NCBI GenBank assembly: GCA_033675545.1
Contig: JAWDGP010007289.1
Span: 843,501 to 907,500 of the forward strand
DNA length: 64,000 nt
Source of the DNA: Elysia crispata
Lineage: Eukaryota; Mollusca; Gastropoda; Plakobranchidae
Direction: 5' to 3'
Part shown: piece by piece, positions 1 to 15,004 of the stretch
Layout: each line of letters opens with the position of its first letter
How positions within the stretch are numbered: the first letter of the stretch is position 1
Notes under the pieces: model-generated
Database searches by the model: none
What the model was told of the DNA's origin: nothing
What the model saw: the letters and a program-made list of their open reading frames with translations, nothing else
Position numbers and translations under genes: made by a program

Positions 1-6
1 AACAAA

Positions 7-87
<81 letters not shown>

Positions 88-100
88 GTGATAATGATAA
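7..100. repeat. (AAT)n microsatellite
   Basis: Uninterrupted trinucleotide AAT/TAA run of about 80 bases that becomes imperfect (ATG, GTG interruptions) at its right end. The left edge of the window cuts close to it. Confidence 0.95.
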
Positions 101-3100
101 CTTCTTGATTCAGCAGCATTGGTCGCGCAATTATAATATATAGAGAGAATTTCATTTTAAGTTTAGTGCTTGAAGAATCTGAAGCAATTTAAAAAAAAAA
201 AATACTTTCAAGAAGATCAGTTTTGAAAAATCTATAGGACGCTCCAATACACAAGAATTCATAAGTTAAAAAAACAATGTCATGTCGATTTTTCTGAAGA
301 ACAAAGAATTAGTTTTCCCTAATAATTATTATTAGTTGATAGGTTGCTCAGGCTTTTTCTACCTCTTAAATTGTACTCATTTTTCTGCGCTTAGTGTAGG
401 TGCACGGGATGTGGAAAAAAAAAAACACGAAGGATTGAAGAGGAGGTAGAGGCTTTTTGTTATTAGGAGGGAAAGTGTATAAATTAAAAATAATACAATT
501 TAGCTAATTTTTTTTCCGAATTTTTTTTTCTAAGATCAACAGAAGGGTTATCCTACCTGAGTTTACGTGTGCAAGGAAAAAGCACGTGGATGTAACAAAA
601 AAAGCGTTGAAAATCGCAGAGTCCATTGCTGTTAATGAACGGGAAACTAATGAAACGACTGGATTTATTCATATTTTCTGCCACTTTATAGTACGTGATA
701 TAAGCAGGAAATTCCAAACAGGAAGTCCGCTTTTACACGAATTACAGCCGATTGGTCTAACAAAAGCTCGACACTAGATACCAAAGCGTTAGTGATAAAG
801 AAATGGACAGTTTGAAAAGACCAGAAATACCAGGTTTACTGAACGCTATTTACAGATAAAATCGGCCAAGAATCCAAAGGTGCAGAAGGGAAGGGCTTAA
901 ATGTTTATAAGCTTTAGAGAGCGTATGTATATATTGAAAATAGATATAAAAGGGGGGAAGAGAATTGGTCGAGGCCTCATTATCTTGAACTTTCAGTTTT
1001 CTTTCTTTTAACCTTCCTTAAAGCTTTTATTTAGGTAGGCACATGATGTAAATTAATGGTTTTGCATTTTTTTTTTTTTTTTGTTTAAAGAGGAAAAGAA
1101 AATAAAATCTATCAAAATTTTTCTCAGTTACCAAGTTTTTCTTAGAGTACGTGGAGGTTGACAAGTAGGCTATTATCGTAAACCTATAAGTATTAAAAAA
1201 TAAGAAATGGGTGCCAGAGAAAAAAATCAAGGAGGGAAAAAAAAAAGCTATAATGCGTTAACATGCGTGATAAGATTGAGCGTGAAGTTGTGTCGCTATA
1301 AGAAATGGAGATGGCATGACCTGATTATGAAATGGTTTCAGTTCTAAAATCATCTGGCTTTTGGAATGCGCCACAATCCTCAGGGTGACTGTTATCTGAT
1401 TCCGTGTCTTACCATTGTCCGCTTGACAGCAGCTTGCTATCCGTCATCTTTATTTCTCCGTTTGGACACATTCTGCTCATAGCTGGCATGCCTCAACAAA
1501 TCTAAAATAGACACTTCTTTCATCACTAAAGTTAAATATGGATCTCGCTGGCGATCCTGCGCCTAAACATTTTGGGTAACACACGACAGCTATGAGAATA
1601 CCTAAGGGCAGCTTAGTATATATTATGTGATAGTAGACCTTACCGTCAAGGGCTTTATATATTTATGTTTTATTGTAGCACTATACAACCTCAAATGAAA
1701 ATGTTTGGTGAATTATTAGATATAGTGATTTACCGGTGCATCTTATTGATCAAACGATTTTTTTTCTTCGCTAGAACATTGTTGTGTATTTATAACACAT
1801 AAATTAACCTCACAGCATTTGAGTATCATCTCTGTCTTTTTAACTTGGACTTTCAGAGGGGGGAAAAAAAGGGGGGACGGGGAATAAGCGAAAGTATGGG
1901 AGGTGGATGTAGGTGTGGGAGCCCTTTTTCTCGATCTTCTCCTTGTAATTGTGGTTTATATTGATCGGGTAAGATACTAATTTAAAAGTCAGAAATTTTA
2001 ATCAGGCGCTTCCATCTGCAGGTGAGACAAAACGTTTAGACAGAGACCCAGAAACTAGGAGTAGGAAGGCACTTATAACTGTTGATAAGATAACGCCCAA
2101 TAAAAGATTAAAGCTAAAATCAGTCGGTCAAAAAGTTATGTGGGCATTCATTTGTTAGGACATCATGATGGCGGCTCTATTGTAGTTTTGTCATCGATTA
2201 TTTTAATTACTCTTCTTTATTTCATCTATTTTTTTTTCTGAACAATAGGAAGTGCCTGTGTCCCTCTGGATTTCTCTATCTCTTTCTTTCTGTCTTTCTG
2301 TGTCTCTCTACCTATTAAGGTCTCTTTCTCTGTCTCTGACTCTCTCCCTGTTTTTATCTGATGCTTTCTATCTCTCAATCTCTTAAAAAAGCCAATAAAT
2401 CTGGAATATGTCCAAACTTCCAGGCCTACTCTAAAGCTTTATAAATACTAAGATATGTCATTCTTGCCATTTTTACAAGAACCATACATATACATGTAAT
2501 ATTTTTCTATCTTTCCTCTGATTTATACATTCTCATACCTTTTCAACAATAGGGCCATGTTTATGAAGGGGGGGATAATTTTTTGGCAGTCGCAAATTAA
2601 TGCTTTGACACTCTCTGCCATACATTGTAAAATTCCTAACCATTTATTAATACCGATGATAAGATCTTCTGTCCTCGCTTTGCATGCATCGATTAAAAAT
2701 AAAATTATTTTGACTACTTTGTAAATGAAATTGAACTGCTGGACAAACATTTTGAGAGCAGCATTAAATATGATAGACAGTATTGATGAATTAAAATAAG
2801 TCACCATAAGAAAATTAATTATGACATGAAAGAAAAAGCTTGAAATCGAAATAAAAAAAAAAAAAGAGAAAATTGCTTGGATTTATGAACATATTTTCCT
2901 TCTTGCACGACTGATATCAAAAGTACTAAAATGTACACCACATTAAGACAACCTCCAAAAAGAATTAGGCTTAATTTGAACTCAAACTATTCAGATATAT
3001 TTCATAACAAAGGCTTTTCACTATGGTTTCATTCTTTTAATGGCATTAAAAAGACTGTTGCATTAAAATTTTTTCGAAAATTTCCCTCAATCATAAGCAT

Positions 3101-4585
3101 CCCCTTCCATAGTGGCATAAAAATTATGACATTTTTGTGATTTGGACTGTGCATGATATTGCATGACATTTACCATAGTTGTGCACACTCATTTTGCTGG
3201 GATCAAGGGCTAGGAGTTTGGTTCTCAGAAGTTCAAGATTCCAGGGTCATCCTTTTCTGGGATCATGTTTTAAAATTATCAATGTGTCAAAAATTAAAGA
3301 ATTTAGTAGTTAAAACTAAAAAAAAAGGTGTCTTTTTTTTTTCTTTATGTCTCAAAATTTCCTGAATCATAATATTATAGGTGCTCACTATGTACATTTT
3401 GGGCATATTCATGTGCCATGAGTGGAAAGGGAAGAGCATTAAGGCAAATTTCCCTAACGTTGCAGGATTATAATTAATTCCCAATTCATTCCATTCTAAA
3501 AGAATATTGGGCTCAGACATTTGACAGGGGAGGCTACTCTGAGTCTGAGTTATCCGAATGGCAGTACTTTGTCAACTTTAACTACATTGTGATTTTCTGA
3601 TAATTTGAAATCAAATTCTTGACACATCTTATGCCAATTAAATGGACAGCATTTTAGTAATCTCTTAAGCAAAAACAAATTTGAATTTAAAGTTTTATTC
3701 TCTCTTAATGCAGTGGAAAGATAGTTCTCTTGGCTGACAATTTAGCAAACATGGTATTCCTTTTGCCTGGTCGCTTTCTTTAACATTGACATGTTTTTCA
3801 CAGTTCTTAAATAACATAGAGTGCAGCCTGATTTCTAAAAAGCACAAGTACATTTTGGTACTATTGTTTAATAACTTTTTGGTAAACTAAACAGAAAAAG
3901 AAAAAGAACATTTTGTAGAAACAATATCAATAAATGTATTAATATGCAGAAGGTGGTATTGTGTTCATCCTGGAAAAACGAAGGGTTATTAAATAGGGGT
4001 GACCTTATAGCTAACTATCTTGTAAAAGGAAATAAAATAGACTTCAGATTACAATGAAGGGCAAAATACACTCTACTAGTGCTTCAAGTGAATATCAACA
4101 CCTATAATATGAGATTAAGTATCTAAACGTATATATCTGTATATTGTAGGCTGTATGCTCTTTTCATACTTTCAAAGAATCACTTGCTGTTTGGGTAAGA
4201 CCCATAGACGTGACTGTTGGCAAAATGGAGATGGAATGTGTCAAGCACACAGAATATCCTCATTCACACAATTCAAAAATACAAATCACAGTAGCTTTTT
4301 CTATGTATTTTTTTAATTACCCTGTAATATCATGGAAAAAAAATTCAATAACTACTATATTGAATATATTTTTTTGGCAAAATCAATTCTTGAAATATAT
4401 GACAAGAATTAAAATAGTGATATAAATGATAAAAAAATTGTTTCATTCTAATACTTGTTTAGAGCTTACACAAGGCCATTGCAATATTGTCTTTATCTTT
4501 TAAAAAAGAATCTATTGATAAATATCTCTCCTATTACTATTCACCACTGAATAAGCAAACAATTGCACGCTTCTGCTCTGTGTAG
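101..4585. other. Gene-free flank downstream of the SDH gene
   Basis: About 4.5 kb of AT-rich sequence with homopolymer runs and a pyrimidine-rich TCTCT stretch near 2270-2380. The open frames are short, lack splice context and resemble no family I recognise. I see no gene, RNA gene or clear transposon here. Confidence 0.6.
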
Positions 4586-4591
4586 TTTATT
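4586..4591 (-). promoter_or_regulatory. Poly(A) signal AATAAA of the SDH gene
   Basis: AATAAA on the minus strand, about 23 bases past the stop codon at 4614. It implies a very short 3' UTR for the saccharopine dehydrogenase transcript. Confidence 0.6.
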
Positions 4592-4613
4592 TTCTTCACA
4601 AGCACTTTGATAT

Positions 4614-7600
4614 TTAGGAATCTATCACGTTCGTCTTAATTGCAATGCCCTCCTCGCATAGCTTGGCCAGGACTGGTTCATAAATATCCTTTGTAATTGG
4701 CAATATAACACCTTTCCTCTTGACTTCTCCTAAAAATAGAAAAAAAAAACATCATTTTGTAAATGGTAAAAAGATTGCAGATGAGAGTTGATATTTGGAT
4801 TTTATGATTTAACTTTTAAAATACCTCAACAGAAAATTTTTTAAAAAATTTTTCTTTACACTGATGAAAGGTCTAAAGTGGATTTTCCTCCCCAATCCTT
4901 CTCGCCCACTCCCTCAATGTGCCCCCCTCCCCCATAAAAAAAAAATTTGAAAATTGCTAGCTTAGTCTTATTGCTCACTGCTGCAGCAGTAAAAAGGTGA
5001 AATCAAAGTCTCTGATCTACTGATTTTGTATGCCCTGTCTCCTTTCCCTACTTTTACTTTGGTCATCTTGTTTACCTCCCTATCATCCAGCTATTCCCAC
5101 CTTCTGCGTGCCCTAAAATCAGCACTATGGTGGGCTGGCTTTGAGAAGAGTCCCCCAGAGAGAAATTTCTCTGCAAACATGAATCTAAATCTGGTTTTCC
5201 TCCAAGCATGCACCATACCAGCTAAATTTCTGGCTATGGCACGGCACAGAAACTTTTCCTGTCTAACTTCCATGCTATACCTTTTACACTTTATTAGATG
5301 GTTTTATTAAAGTTCTCAGTCAATGAGACAGTGAGATTGATCAACAATTAATTAGGAGACACAATGATTATTTTATCATGTCAAACAAATTGCTTTCCCT
5401 CTAATTCTTGAATCAATTAAGCCTTATTCACCAGTTACCACATCAAGGAAAACTTTGATAGATATGCGGGCAGTCCATGAGATCATATCAGCATAATAGC
5501 AGTGTAGATTATATGAAGACTGCCACCAAGTAATAATTTTCAAAACATGTTCAACTTGGAGTTGCCAGAATTGAGGGGGAACAAATTTTAATTTATGATG
5601 ACATATTGGCGAAAAAACAAAAGTGACTCTCAGAAGTTGTTTTCATTGATTTGGGCTTCAGCAGATTACATTGACCAATTTAATTTTATTTATATCATCA
5701 TCATCATCATCATCATCATTACAATGCTCTTTATGAGAAGTTTTACAAATAAGCCCTTAACACCAAACTCACCTGTTGCAAGCACTTGCGCACATGCTGC
5801 TGCTGTTATTCCAACAGTCCTACTCATAGCAGACTGCCCTCCCACAGGTGTACCTTTCTCTGCCATGAATACCTCGTAACTGCGAAGCTGACCAGATGGG
5901 AGTTTGGCAGAAACTTTTATGCACATCAATACCAGGTCTTGCTCACCAGGCCCTGAAAAATAGAGTGGGAAGGGAAGAGATGAACTAATTTTTTCCAGTA
6001 TATTCTTTGGAGAAAGCAACACTTTTATTGAAATTCAAGACCTTATTCTTTTCTAATAAAAAACTTTCAAAACCTAAGCGATGGCAGTTATATCAAAAAT
6101 AGGAAAGCTGAAAAAAAAAGCTCCACTAAATAATTGTCATCCTTGTTTCGTGCACCAACAGCTTTATAACGCACATGTATAGCTTAGATCATATCTTTAT
6201 CCGACTCCTTTTGTGTTGTGTTTTGTTTTTTTTTTCTTGAAAGGCAATTTTTGTAGCAAGAAAGCTTTTACCTCATAATATTGCAATCCTCCCTCGGTTT
6301 GTTGGATTTAAATACAGGAACATGATGTATATCTACAAAGGTTTGTTTTTTTCTACACAGATTTTGACATATAATTTGATGCCCATGAGATACAAATTTA
6401 TTTCAAGTGGCAAAATAATGGATGGGTTGTCTGTCATCTCATATATTCCTACATGTAACATGCACAAGACACTAAAAGATATTTAATGCAATTCTCCCCT
6501 TCCTCAGGACTAAACTAAAAGACTCAAGGTTATATACTTTGACTCAGACAAACCATTCTACACTAATACAAATTTCAATTTGTAAATGTTACTGTAATTC
6601 TTATCTAAGTTTTTTTTTAATGTTTCTATTTTGGTTTGTTGCTTTAAGGTAAATTATCTTTTTCCATAAAGTATTTTTTGTTTTGATCCAAGCTATCGAA
6701 CACCATAATTGTTCAGAGATGATCTCTTCATTATTTGTGTGATAAAGGCTGATTTGAAATTAAAAAAAAAAAGTCTCGTTGCAAACTACCTAAAAAAAAG
6801 ATTGCAGCAGCCTTTTTTTAACTTTTTATGAGCATTCCACAATCATTTTTCAAATTAGGGAACAAGATAATAGCATGTGTTTCTGTTTTATTACTGCCTT
6901 GTTGTGTATTTTTTAATGCATTTATAAGACCTCATGTTTTATTGTTTGTGATTTGATTCAATTTTCAATCAAAACCTCATTAATTATTCAATTACTACCA
7001 AATTTTTAATTCCATCAACAAATAGAAACTTAAAATATTATTTCTGGATTTATGGCTTTCTCCGTTTCAAGTTGTGTGAGGTCTGGACTAAAGTATAATT
7101 TCCCTGTTACACAAATTCACTGAAGTGTCATGAGATTGAGATCAGCACTAACCATAGACAAGAAGTTCGGCAAGGTGGGCACTTAGAGCATCTAAAGGTG
7201 TGCTCTTTCTAGGCACAGCCTTATCACTGATTAGCTGGAGTCTGGACAGAAACAAGAAAATTATCATACTCACTGTTCAAGCTCATTATTTATAAATATT
7301 CAACCTGAGATAAAAATGATCAATAAACTTCTAACAGTTTCTTTTTCATTTCAATATTAGATAGTTCTTCAAAACTAATGCAAATTGACTTCTCAGGAGA
7401 AATAGTATGAAGTCAAAGCCAGTTCTGACAATCTGAGATCCAAGGACAACAGCCAGGCAATATCACCTTTAGTTGTAGAATCATAAGAGTTACAGTTTTG
7501 CCAATTTCAAATCTGTAAAAAAAAATCTTGCATTAGTACTTATATCTAAAAATATGTTATATACAATATTTTACTAAATTGGATTTGGTTCTAAGGGATA

Positions 7601-10600
7601 TAGAAATAGTTAATTTCTTAACAATTACTATTTTGGTTTCATACTGCCACAATGAACAGTAAATATATATTTTTCATCACGAAAAAGAATATAATCTTTT
7701 CTTTTTTCATTTATCTAACACGTTGCATGTTTAACCTTTCAGTAAAATGAACTTACTCAGTTATTATTTTCATCTGCTCACGATCACCATTCAACTTTCC
7801 TAATATGGCTTTTTCAACATCTTCTTCAATGCTATGGGTAGGTAGTTCGAGCAAAATCGTTAAAAAGTCTTTCTGAAAGGAAGGAAAATAGTAAAACTAT
7901 TGACTATCAATTTGAAACATTATGTGTAAAAGAAATTATCTTAAAAAGGAGATCATCGGACTTTTGATGATCTCCCTATCACTGTCAAGACATGAATTTT
8001 GCAACAATTTGCTCTAAGGTCTTCTAAATATATTCTGTAACCAACAGAAACATTTTAAAAATATTGCTTGCTTAGTAATGTTCTCATTTTATTAAATAAT
8101 AAAAAGGTGCATCACTATAATTTATAAATGAGTAAAACACAAAGAGGAAAAACATCTAAAAATCACTAAAAAAATTACACATAATTATTCTTTGGGAAAA
8201 CAAAACAGAATACAAAAAATAATGCAGAGATCTATAGAGGGGAGGAAAATGTCAGGTATTGCAAAGCTTTAAATCTCACTTATTGAAGGCTAATTTTTAT
8301 ATTTCATATATTCAAAAAATATTGACTGGGCATTTCTTCCTTAGGATAAGCCTTGCAATATGTTTCTTAACTTAATGGCTATATGAAATTAAATTGAGAT
8401 ATACATATCTAAAAGTTCAAACTGTTCACATTACAAAATATTGTTAGCATGTCTATTTGTGTCTATCCATTCAGTTTCAGGCTTGGACAAAAAGTATATG
8501 CGGTATATCATATTTACCCAAGTCAGATCAGGAGCACTACTTGCCAGTTGCGGAAGAGCTGATTGTTCCATTAGACCAAGTGTAAACAAACTTCTCACAA
8601 TTTTTGAGAAACCCTGCACACAAATACAAACCAAAAGGTTAGGATGCAAGATAAGAGAGTGAGTACAGAGGATTCTGATAGCATTGTGATGTGAGGATAA
8701 GTATCAGACTTTAAAGATGAGTGTAATGCTCAGAAATCATAAATGTTGGGTTTCTGTTGTAAAACTGTCAAATAAAAAAAGGCTTTTAAGGTGAGATCAA
8801 AACATCTGACTTCAAGTTGCTTCTACTGCTTCAACTTCGAGCCAAGCAATTAGCTCTCAAAAGTTCCTTCAGTTGTATTTACTATGGCAAATGACTCTTG
8901 GTTTATTGAACATCAGGCAAAAATAATCCAAATGCTCAAATCTCAAAACAGACATTAACTTTTTTTTTGCAATTTTTATTTTCAAGCTAATTCTAAATAC
9001 TTTTGAATATTGCTTTACTCTGAAACTCAAAGTTAGGATGTCAAAATTAGAGTGAAACAAAAAGAAGACACTAAATGAGGACTGGGACAAAAAAATTCTG
9101 TTCATGAAAAAACAAACAATACAACCCAACAATCATCCATGACAAGTAAAGAGATAAAGATTGGAAAACTTCAAGTCATAAAAAACTTACCTGATACCGT
9201 AGAGTGCCTCTAAATAAGGTAGATGCAGTTTGGATGCTATATAAATCTCTATACTTAAGAGCATCCCTGTTTGGCAAGCATTCCAGATTGTAGTGTTCTA
9301 AACTACCAGTAACATTCTCAGGGGTCTCATAGACAGCTTTGAATTCTACGGTCTGAAATAAAATTCACAACAGTAGGGCAATTGGAAAAATGCATTTCAG
9401 AATATGAAAACTATACAATGATATTTAAAAAAATTATTATCATTTAAAATATTTATAGAAAAATTTAGAAAATGAACGATGGATAGCACAAAACCTAACT
9501 TCTTAATCATTGTGCTCTTTCAAAAATATACAATTGAAAAAAATGATAAAACTTATAAAGAATCATAGACAATACACATTACTTTGAAGAAATTTGCATG
9601 CATTGACATACTCAGTTCTCTTTATCTAAAATACATTAAAAATGCACAATACTTATACCAAATTGTTCTGACCTTCCCATCAAGAAAGCACTTTGCTGGC
9701 TGTAATGCACTTATAAACACTCCCTTTGGAAACCAACTGTTGATTGAAAAATGTTCAATAAAATATTCATTTTGAGAGTTCTTTATAAGATTTTTGATTG
9801 AACAAAATAGAAATAGAAAACTGCCAAGCTTTAAAAAAATTAAAATTTCAAATACATATGTCATAGGAAGAAAATAAGAAGAGCCCAGCCAAATTACTTT
9901 GATGAAAAAAGGTAAATAAAAATGACTGATTCATCGACAAATATATTTTTGGAGAAGGCTTTAGATTGAGATTTAAAAATAAGTCAATATGAACTTTTAC
10001 TCTTAATGCTTGAGGTAATATTCCAGGAGAAAGGACTCATTGAATAAAGTAACTTGTGCTGCAATTTCAAAATCAAACCAAAGTTTAACCTTTGCAGATG
10101 TCACCTGAATTTGTACTTCATACAGCCAGCTTTGCTTTCTTCTGCTGGGAGACCCCCACAGACAGACCTCAGTTCTATCACCTGAGAGGAGAATTAATCA
10201 TTTCAATAACTTACCTAAAATAGTAAATTACAAATTTGTTGTGATTAACTCATACACAAAAAAGTAGAATAAACCATAGTAAAATAATATTTTACTAAAA
10301 CGATGTTCTTAAGAAAATAAATTGTTTTAAAAAATTTGAAGTTTTACAAAATCCAAACAAATATTAATGGTAAAAGCAGTTAATGCCTGTATCAAAAGTT
10401 AAAATCATTGACCCTTCCAATAAAAATTTGGTGACTGATTTTAAATTCCACTACAAAGCTTGATAGCCTGTTTTTTTTTTATATCAAATCCCAATACTTT
10501 GTCAGTTCAGACCTGGCCTCCAATTTCCTTGAGAGCATCCACACATTTTGTGGCTAACATGTGATCAATCCCAGGATCCAAACCTGACTCACCCAGTACA

Positions 10601-12097
10601 GTGACACCAGCAGTCACAGCCCTGGCAAATATTAAAAAGTTCAAATAGTTCTCAATCTGGAGTCAGTTTTCTATTTGATCAATAAACAGTTATATCTAAT
10701 CTAATTTGAAACATTATTTTGATCTTTAAAAATGTCACCTTAATTCAACACTTGATTTAATCTAAAATCTAAAATAATTTGAAACTGTTTTAAAAGAAAA
10801 TTACAGTACTTTGATATATTTCTATTACTTGTTAATAAGTAGCCAACTGTGTAAACATGACAAATTGAAGCATAAGTAGATGATTTTTCAAGATTGAAAT
10901 ATTTACAGAATAAGATATTAATAATTTCCCTCACATGTTACTAAGTTTATCACATACTTGAGATGTAAATTCCTTGTAGCCTCATCAAAATAGCTGGTGG
11001 TAACTAAGTCCTTACGCTCTTCAATGCAAATCAGGGCTATTTCATAGTGTAAGAAACTTGGCAGTAAACTGAAAAGACACAGGAAAACCTCTTTATACAG
11101 AAACCACTACACACCTAAAAAACATCATAATAATTGTTGTCTTTATAACATAATCAACAAAATAAAATATGGATATAAATTAAAATGTATTTAATAATGT
11201 GAAGCCCCAAGAAAAAGAAAGCACAAAACGAAAAATTTGTTCAGTTAAGAGAAGCTCACTGTACAAAAGATTTTTAAAGCTTTGTACGCACTATGTTCAT
11301 TTGATTATCATATTATAGAAAGTTTTCACTCATAGCACTAAACATATGCCAAAAACTGTTTAAAGTGTCCTGTATTCAGAATTGGCATTCTAACATTAGA
11401 TTTTTACTCTGATCATTTCTTTCATTTATATAAAATATTAACACTTAATTTTTTTGTGTACTTACGCTTACTTTTCATTTTTCATTTTCACACAATGATT
11501 CTAGACTTAGTGACGCCTGTTCTGTTAAGTATCTAGGAGCCATTCCAATAAACATAATTTCATGTCAAAAAATTGCCGATCACAACTTACCTGATTACAA
11601 TATCATTCTCTTTGATCAATTTCTGTACACTTTCTTTGTCTCTAGAAACATCAAGTCTAGCAGCATCCAGAGTTGGAAATGCTTTTAGCAAGTTGTCCAA
11701 TTCTTCTTGAATAGCAGACACTAAAAAGTTTGAGAATGTGATAAAATCAAATTTTTGATATACAAAATTATTTTTCAAGCAAATCAACTTCCAGTGAATA
11801 TACTACAAACGAGTTAATTTATATTTATAATAAAATAAAATAAAAATATGTTATGAAGACAATGGTTCACTTTATTGTGCTTTCAAATTCTTGATAAGAT
11901 TACATGGAAATCCAGCATAAAAAAACTTACATATTGATTGGAAAATGGGTTAATTTTAAGTGCAGGCTTTTGGTATTCAAAACAATTTGAAAATCAAAGC
12001 TTTAATAATTAAGTCCAAGAGAGCAGTGCATATAGTTATTTTTTTTTCTTTAAAGATAAATATTACATGTGTAGAATAAAATTGTGCTCAGTTAGTT

Positions 12098-12152
<55 letters not shown>

Positions 12153-12390
12153 TTTTTTTTTTTTAATTACAAATGCCCAAGTATACTTCTGCCATGGTTT
12201 GAATTGAATTTTAAAAAGTTGTCTGACATAGAATAAATTGTTATTGGTATAAAAGATAAATAAATTTGAAACTAAAACAATGTGAAAGTAAAAACTCACC
12301 GCAAGTAGTGGTAAAGCCATATTTTAGGAGTGTCTCCAAGCACGGCCTGGAGACTAGACCAGTTCCCAGCACCAGGGCTTTCTTGACCAT
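4614..12390 (-). CDS. Saccharopine dehydrogenase, stand-alone, 12 exons
   Basis: Oxidises saccharopine to aminoadipate semialdehyde plus glutamate in the lysine pathway. Exons (minus, 5' to 3'): 12300-12390, 11591-11720, 10958-11068, 10513-10621, 10105-10181, 9673-9736, 9191-9352, 8518-8613, 7757-7872, 7153-7241, 5773-5952, 4614-4729. All junctions are GT-AG with matching phase, giving 446 residues, the length I recall for fungal LYS9. An N-terminal Rossmann motif GTGLVSRP (residues 9-16) follows MVKKALVL directly, so no mitochondrial presequence or LKR domain is seen. Later family hallmarks are SLLPSFLHY (74-82), GLDPGIDHM (124-132), CGGLP (155-159), KFSW near 171, FRGTLRYQG and [12 protein letters not shown]. 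Animal AASS is normally an LKR-SDH fusion; no LKR exons lie in the 3.4 kb upstream. I therefore call a LYS9-like monofunctional enzyme. The alternative is the 3' half of a fusion with very distant upstream exons, but BBS12 ends in between on the same strand. Confidence 0.93.
5692..5721. repeat. (ATC)n microsatellite
   Basis: About ten ATC units in the last intron of the SDH gene, just 3' of the exon that ends at 5773. Confidence 0.9.
12100..12143. repeat. (AT)n microsatellite
   Basis: Perfect AT dinucleotide run of about 22 units in SDH intron 1, followed by a poly(T) stretch. Confidence 0.95.
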
Positions 12391-14647
12391 GATGATCACA
12401 CAAAACTGTTTTAAACCAATGACTATGTGACCTTTGTATATAATACTTCAAAAACTCTAAAGCTGTAGTTTTAATTAATGACGAGGATGATCTGCAAGAA
12501 ACACATCACAAATGGAAGGATTATTCTCTCAAAGCCAATCCAAACGAGTCAAATGTCTTAAACTAAAGATTTCAAACTGCATGTATGTATTTTACTGTCC
12601 AAGTGTTATAAAAAAGAAGACATAAAGCATTACATTTGGAGAATATAGTTTGTCTTGAGATTATTTTTCTCAGGTTCCAGACATTTGATACATTCAAGGC
12701 GTTTGTATGAAAGACAAAAATTACTTCAAATTATCCGATATTTCTATATTGGTATTTACCAATATACGAACCCGTAAACTTGGAATTAAGAATAAGATAA
12801 CCTGTTTACATATTTTTTCCCATCGCATTAAATGTAATGTTATTTGTATTTGCATAATATTGTAAAGATTTGTCAATACTACTTTTTAATAGACAATGAA
12901 AGAAACATGAACATTGCTTCAACTTCTTCATCTCTCATAAACTCTTGTTTTATCCTCTCAGTCACTTTTCCATGTGAGTCAATACATATGTTTATCTACC
13001 TCTCTGCCTCATCTCCTTGACCCGCTAAATTAAAGAAAATAAATATTTTGTTCTTTAAAGAATACTTTTTCTTGTAACATTCTCAGAGAAGATAAAATCT
13101 TGGGCCATACTTTTAATATTATAAACGTTTATTTTATGAAGGGGTGATTTCTATGCCATTTTTATTGCCTTTACAAGCTTATGCTAAAAAAAAAAAAAAA
13201 AAAAAAAAGATTCCTTTTTAATTTTGTCTCATAAATAAAAATTACACCTATAGTAATAAAACATGTAATATTATTAATAACAATAATTTTAGGGATGAGA
13301 ACTGGACATGAATTTTTTTTTTAACTTTTTAAAATCAGTCTATGCAAGTGGTGAAGGCAGAAATATTCTCTCCTTTCCCCATCCCTGCCCACCTGCACAC
13401 TTATTATAACTCACGTCGTGTCATGCCCAGTTTCTAAGATCTATATTTACTCATGATCCAGCTGCAATAGTTCACTTAGAATTTCCCTTGGATGTTAATT
13501 ATTGACTAAGATAATGTATCTTGACCATTAAAAAAAAAACTATCTAGTCCAATTAACTATTTCAGATGAAGACATAAGAATGATCCTTTGTTGGAAACAA
13601 CGGTGAAGGCTGGGTGTGAAGATGGAGAGAACAAAGTTTTTCGAACGAATGTATGATAAAGTAAACAACGCGACAGCACCAATTTCGTAGATGGTTTCAA
13701 TTACAATACAAATCTGGGTATTGGAATCCAAAATAAAAATAATATAAAAAATACGCGATATCATTATAATATATCGCCCAGTTTTATATTTTCGCACAGG
13801 TTGATATTCGATGACGGAAAAATATTGTACCTGCCATAGAATTATATTTTTACAATTTGTTTTTCTGAAAAATTTTACATACCTTCAACCTCACGGATAA
13901 AAGTTTCTGTCTGGCACAAGAAAAGGATCTACAGAGGATCACATGAATGTTCAAAATATAAGAAATTCTGTAAATTTTTGGAAAATAACCTTCCCCGATT
14001 ATAATGAAAACACAAGAATTCTTAATGTTGCCGCTCAAGATGCAGAAGACAACATTATTAAGTTTCAAACTAACCCATGAACTTGAGGCTTAAAAGCGGC
14101 TTCAAACTTTATCATTGAAAATTAATACATACAATATGTGCAAAACTAACTAGAAGATGATGCTATACATCATTGGTGGTATAAGATATATCTTCACTTG
14201 ATAAAAAAATAGAAATGCTGAGTATCAGGTTGTCAGCCGATTGTTGTTCATAAAAAGTTGAACATGGCAGAGCTGTGCTTCTTATTCTAATTTTTACGCA
14301 TAACTTTGAAATAAATTTTCTTTTTAATCAAGCTACCACTATGAATTGTATATTTTCTTAAAACTTATACCGTGTGGTTTAAAATGAAATACATTTTAAC
14401 ATAATTTTTTCCAGCTATGATTGATAAGGAATGTTAAGTGAAAAGTGTGTCTTCATTGATAGCTATTCTACTTGAAAAAAAAAAAGACATATTCATGTAT
14501 TACTCATTTAAATTTAGTAACACATGTATATGCCTTTTTAGCCATTTCTATTTTACGTTGGAGTTGAAACGAACATTTGTAATCAATATTCGAAAAACAA
14601 AAATAAATGAGAATAATATGTTGATATGAAGAGACAGGGAAAAAGAG

Positions 14648-14661
14648 AGGGGGGGGAGAGA

Positions 14662-14756
<95 letters not shown>
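14648..14756. repeat. (GA)n microsatellite
   Basis: About 100 bases of nearly perfect GA repeat with a purine-rich shoulder on both sides. The Ser-Leu open frame on the minus strand is only a translation of this repeat. Confidence 0.95.
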
Positions 14757-14759
<3 letters not shown>

Positions 14760-15004
14760 AGAGAAAGAAAAGTAAGAAGAAAAGAGGCTTTCCCTTACCA
14801 TTACCTTAAACTAAATTTCTAGGTTAGAGATAGAGGAAGGGAAACAGAAAAGCAGAGTCTGCCGCTTCAATTCCAAAAATTTCCGTTTCCAAAAATTAAA
14901 AAAAAAACAATGCAAAAAGTACCTATTTACGCCTAAGAAAATAACAGTAGAAACATCTCAAGCTTCAATCATGCTTGAGCAACACACACACACACATTAT
15001 CCCC

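Noticed and set aside
14583-14801. Serine-leucine repeat protein on the minus strand
   Set aside because: Direct translation of the GA microsatellite.
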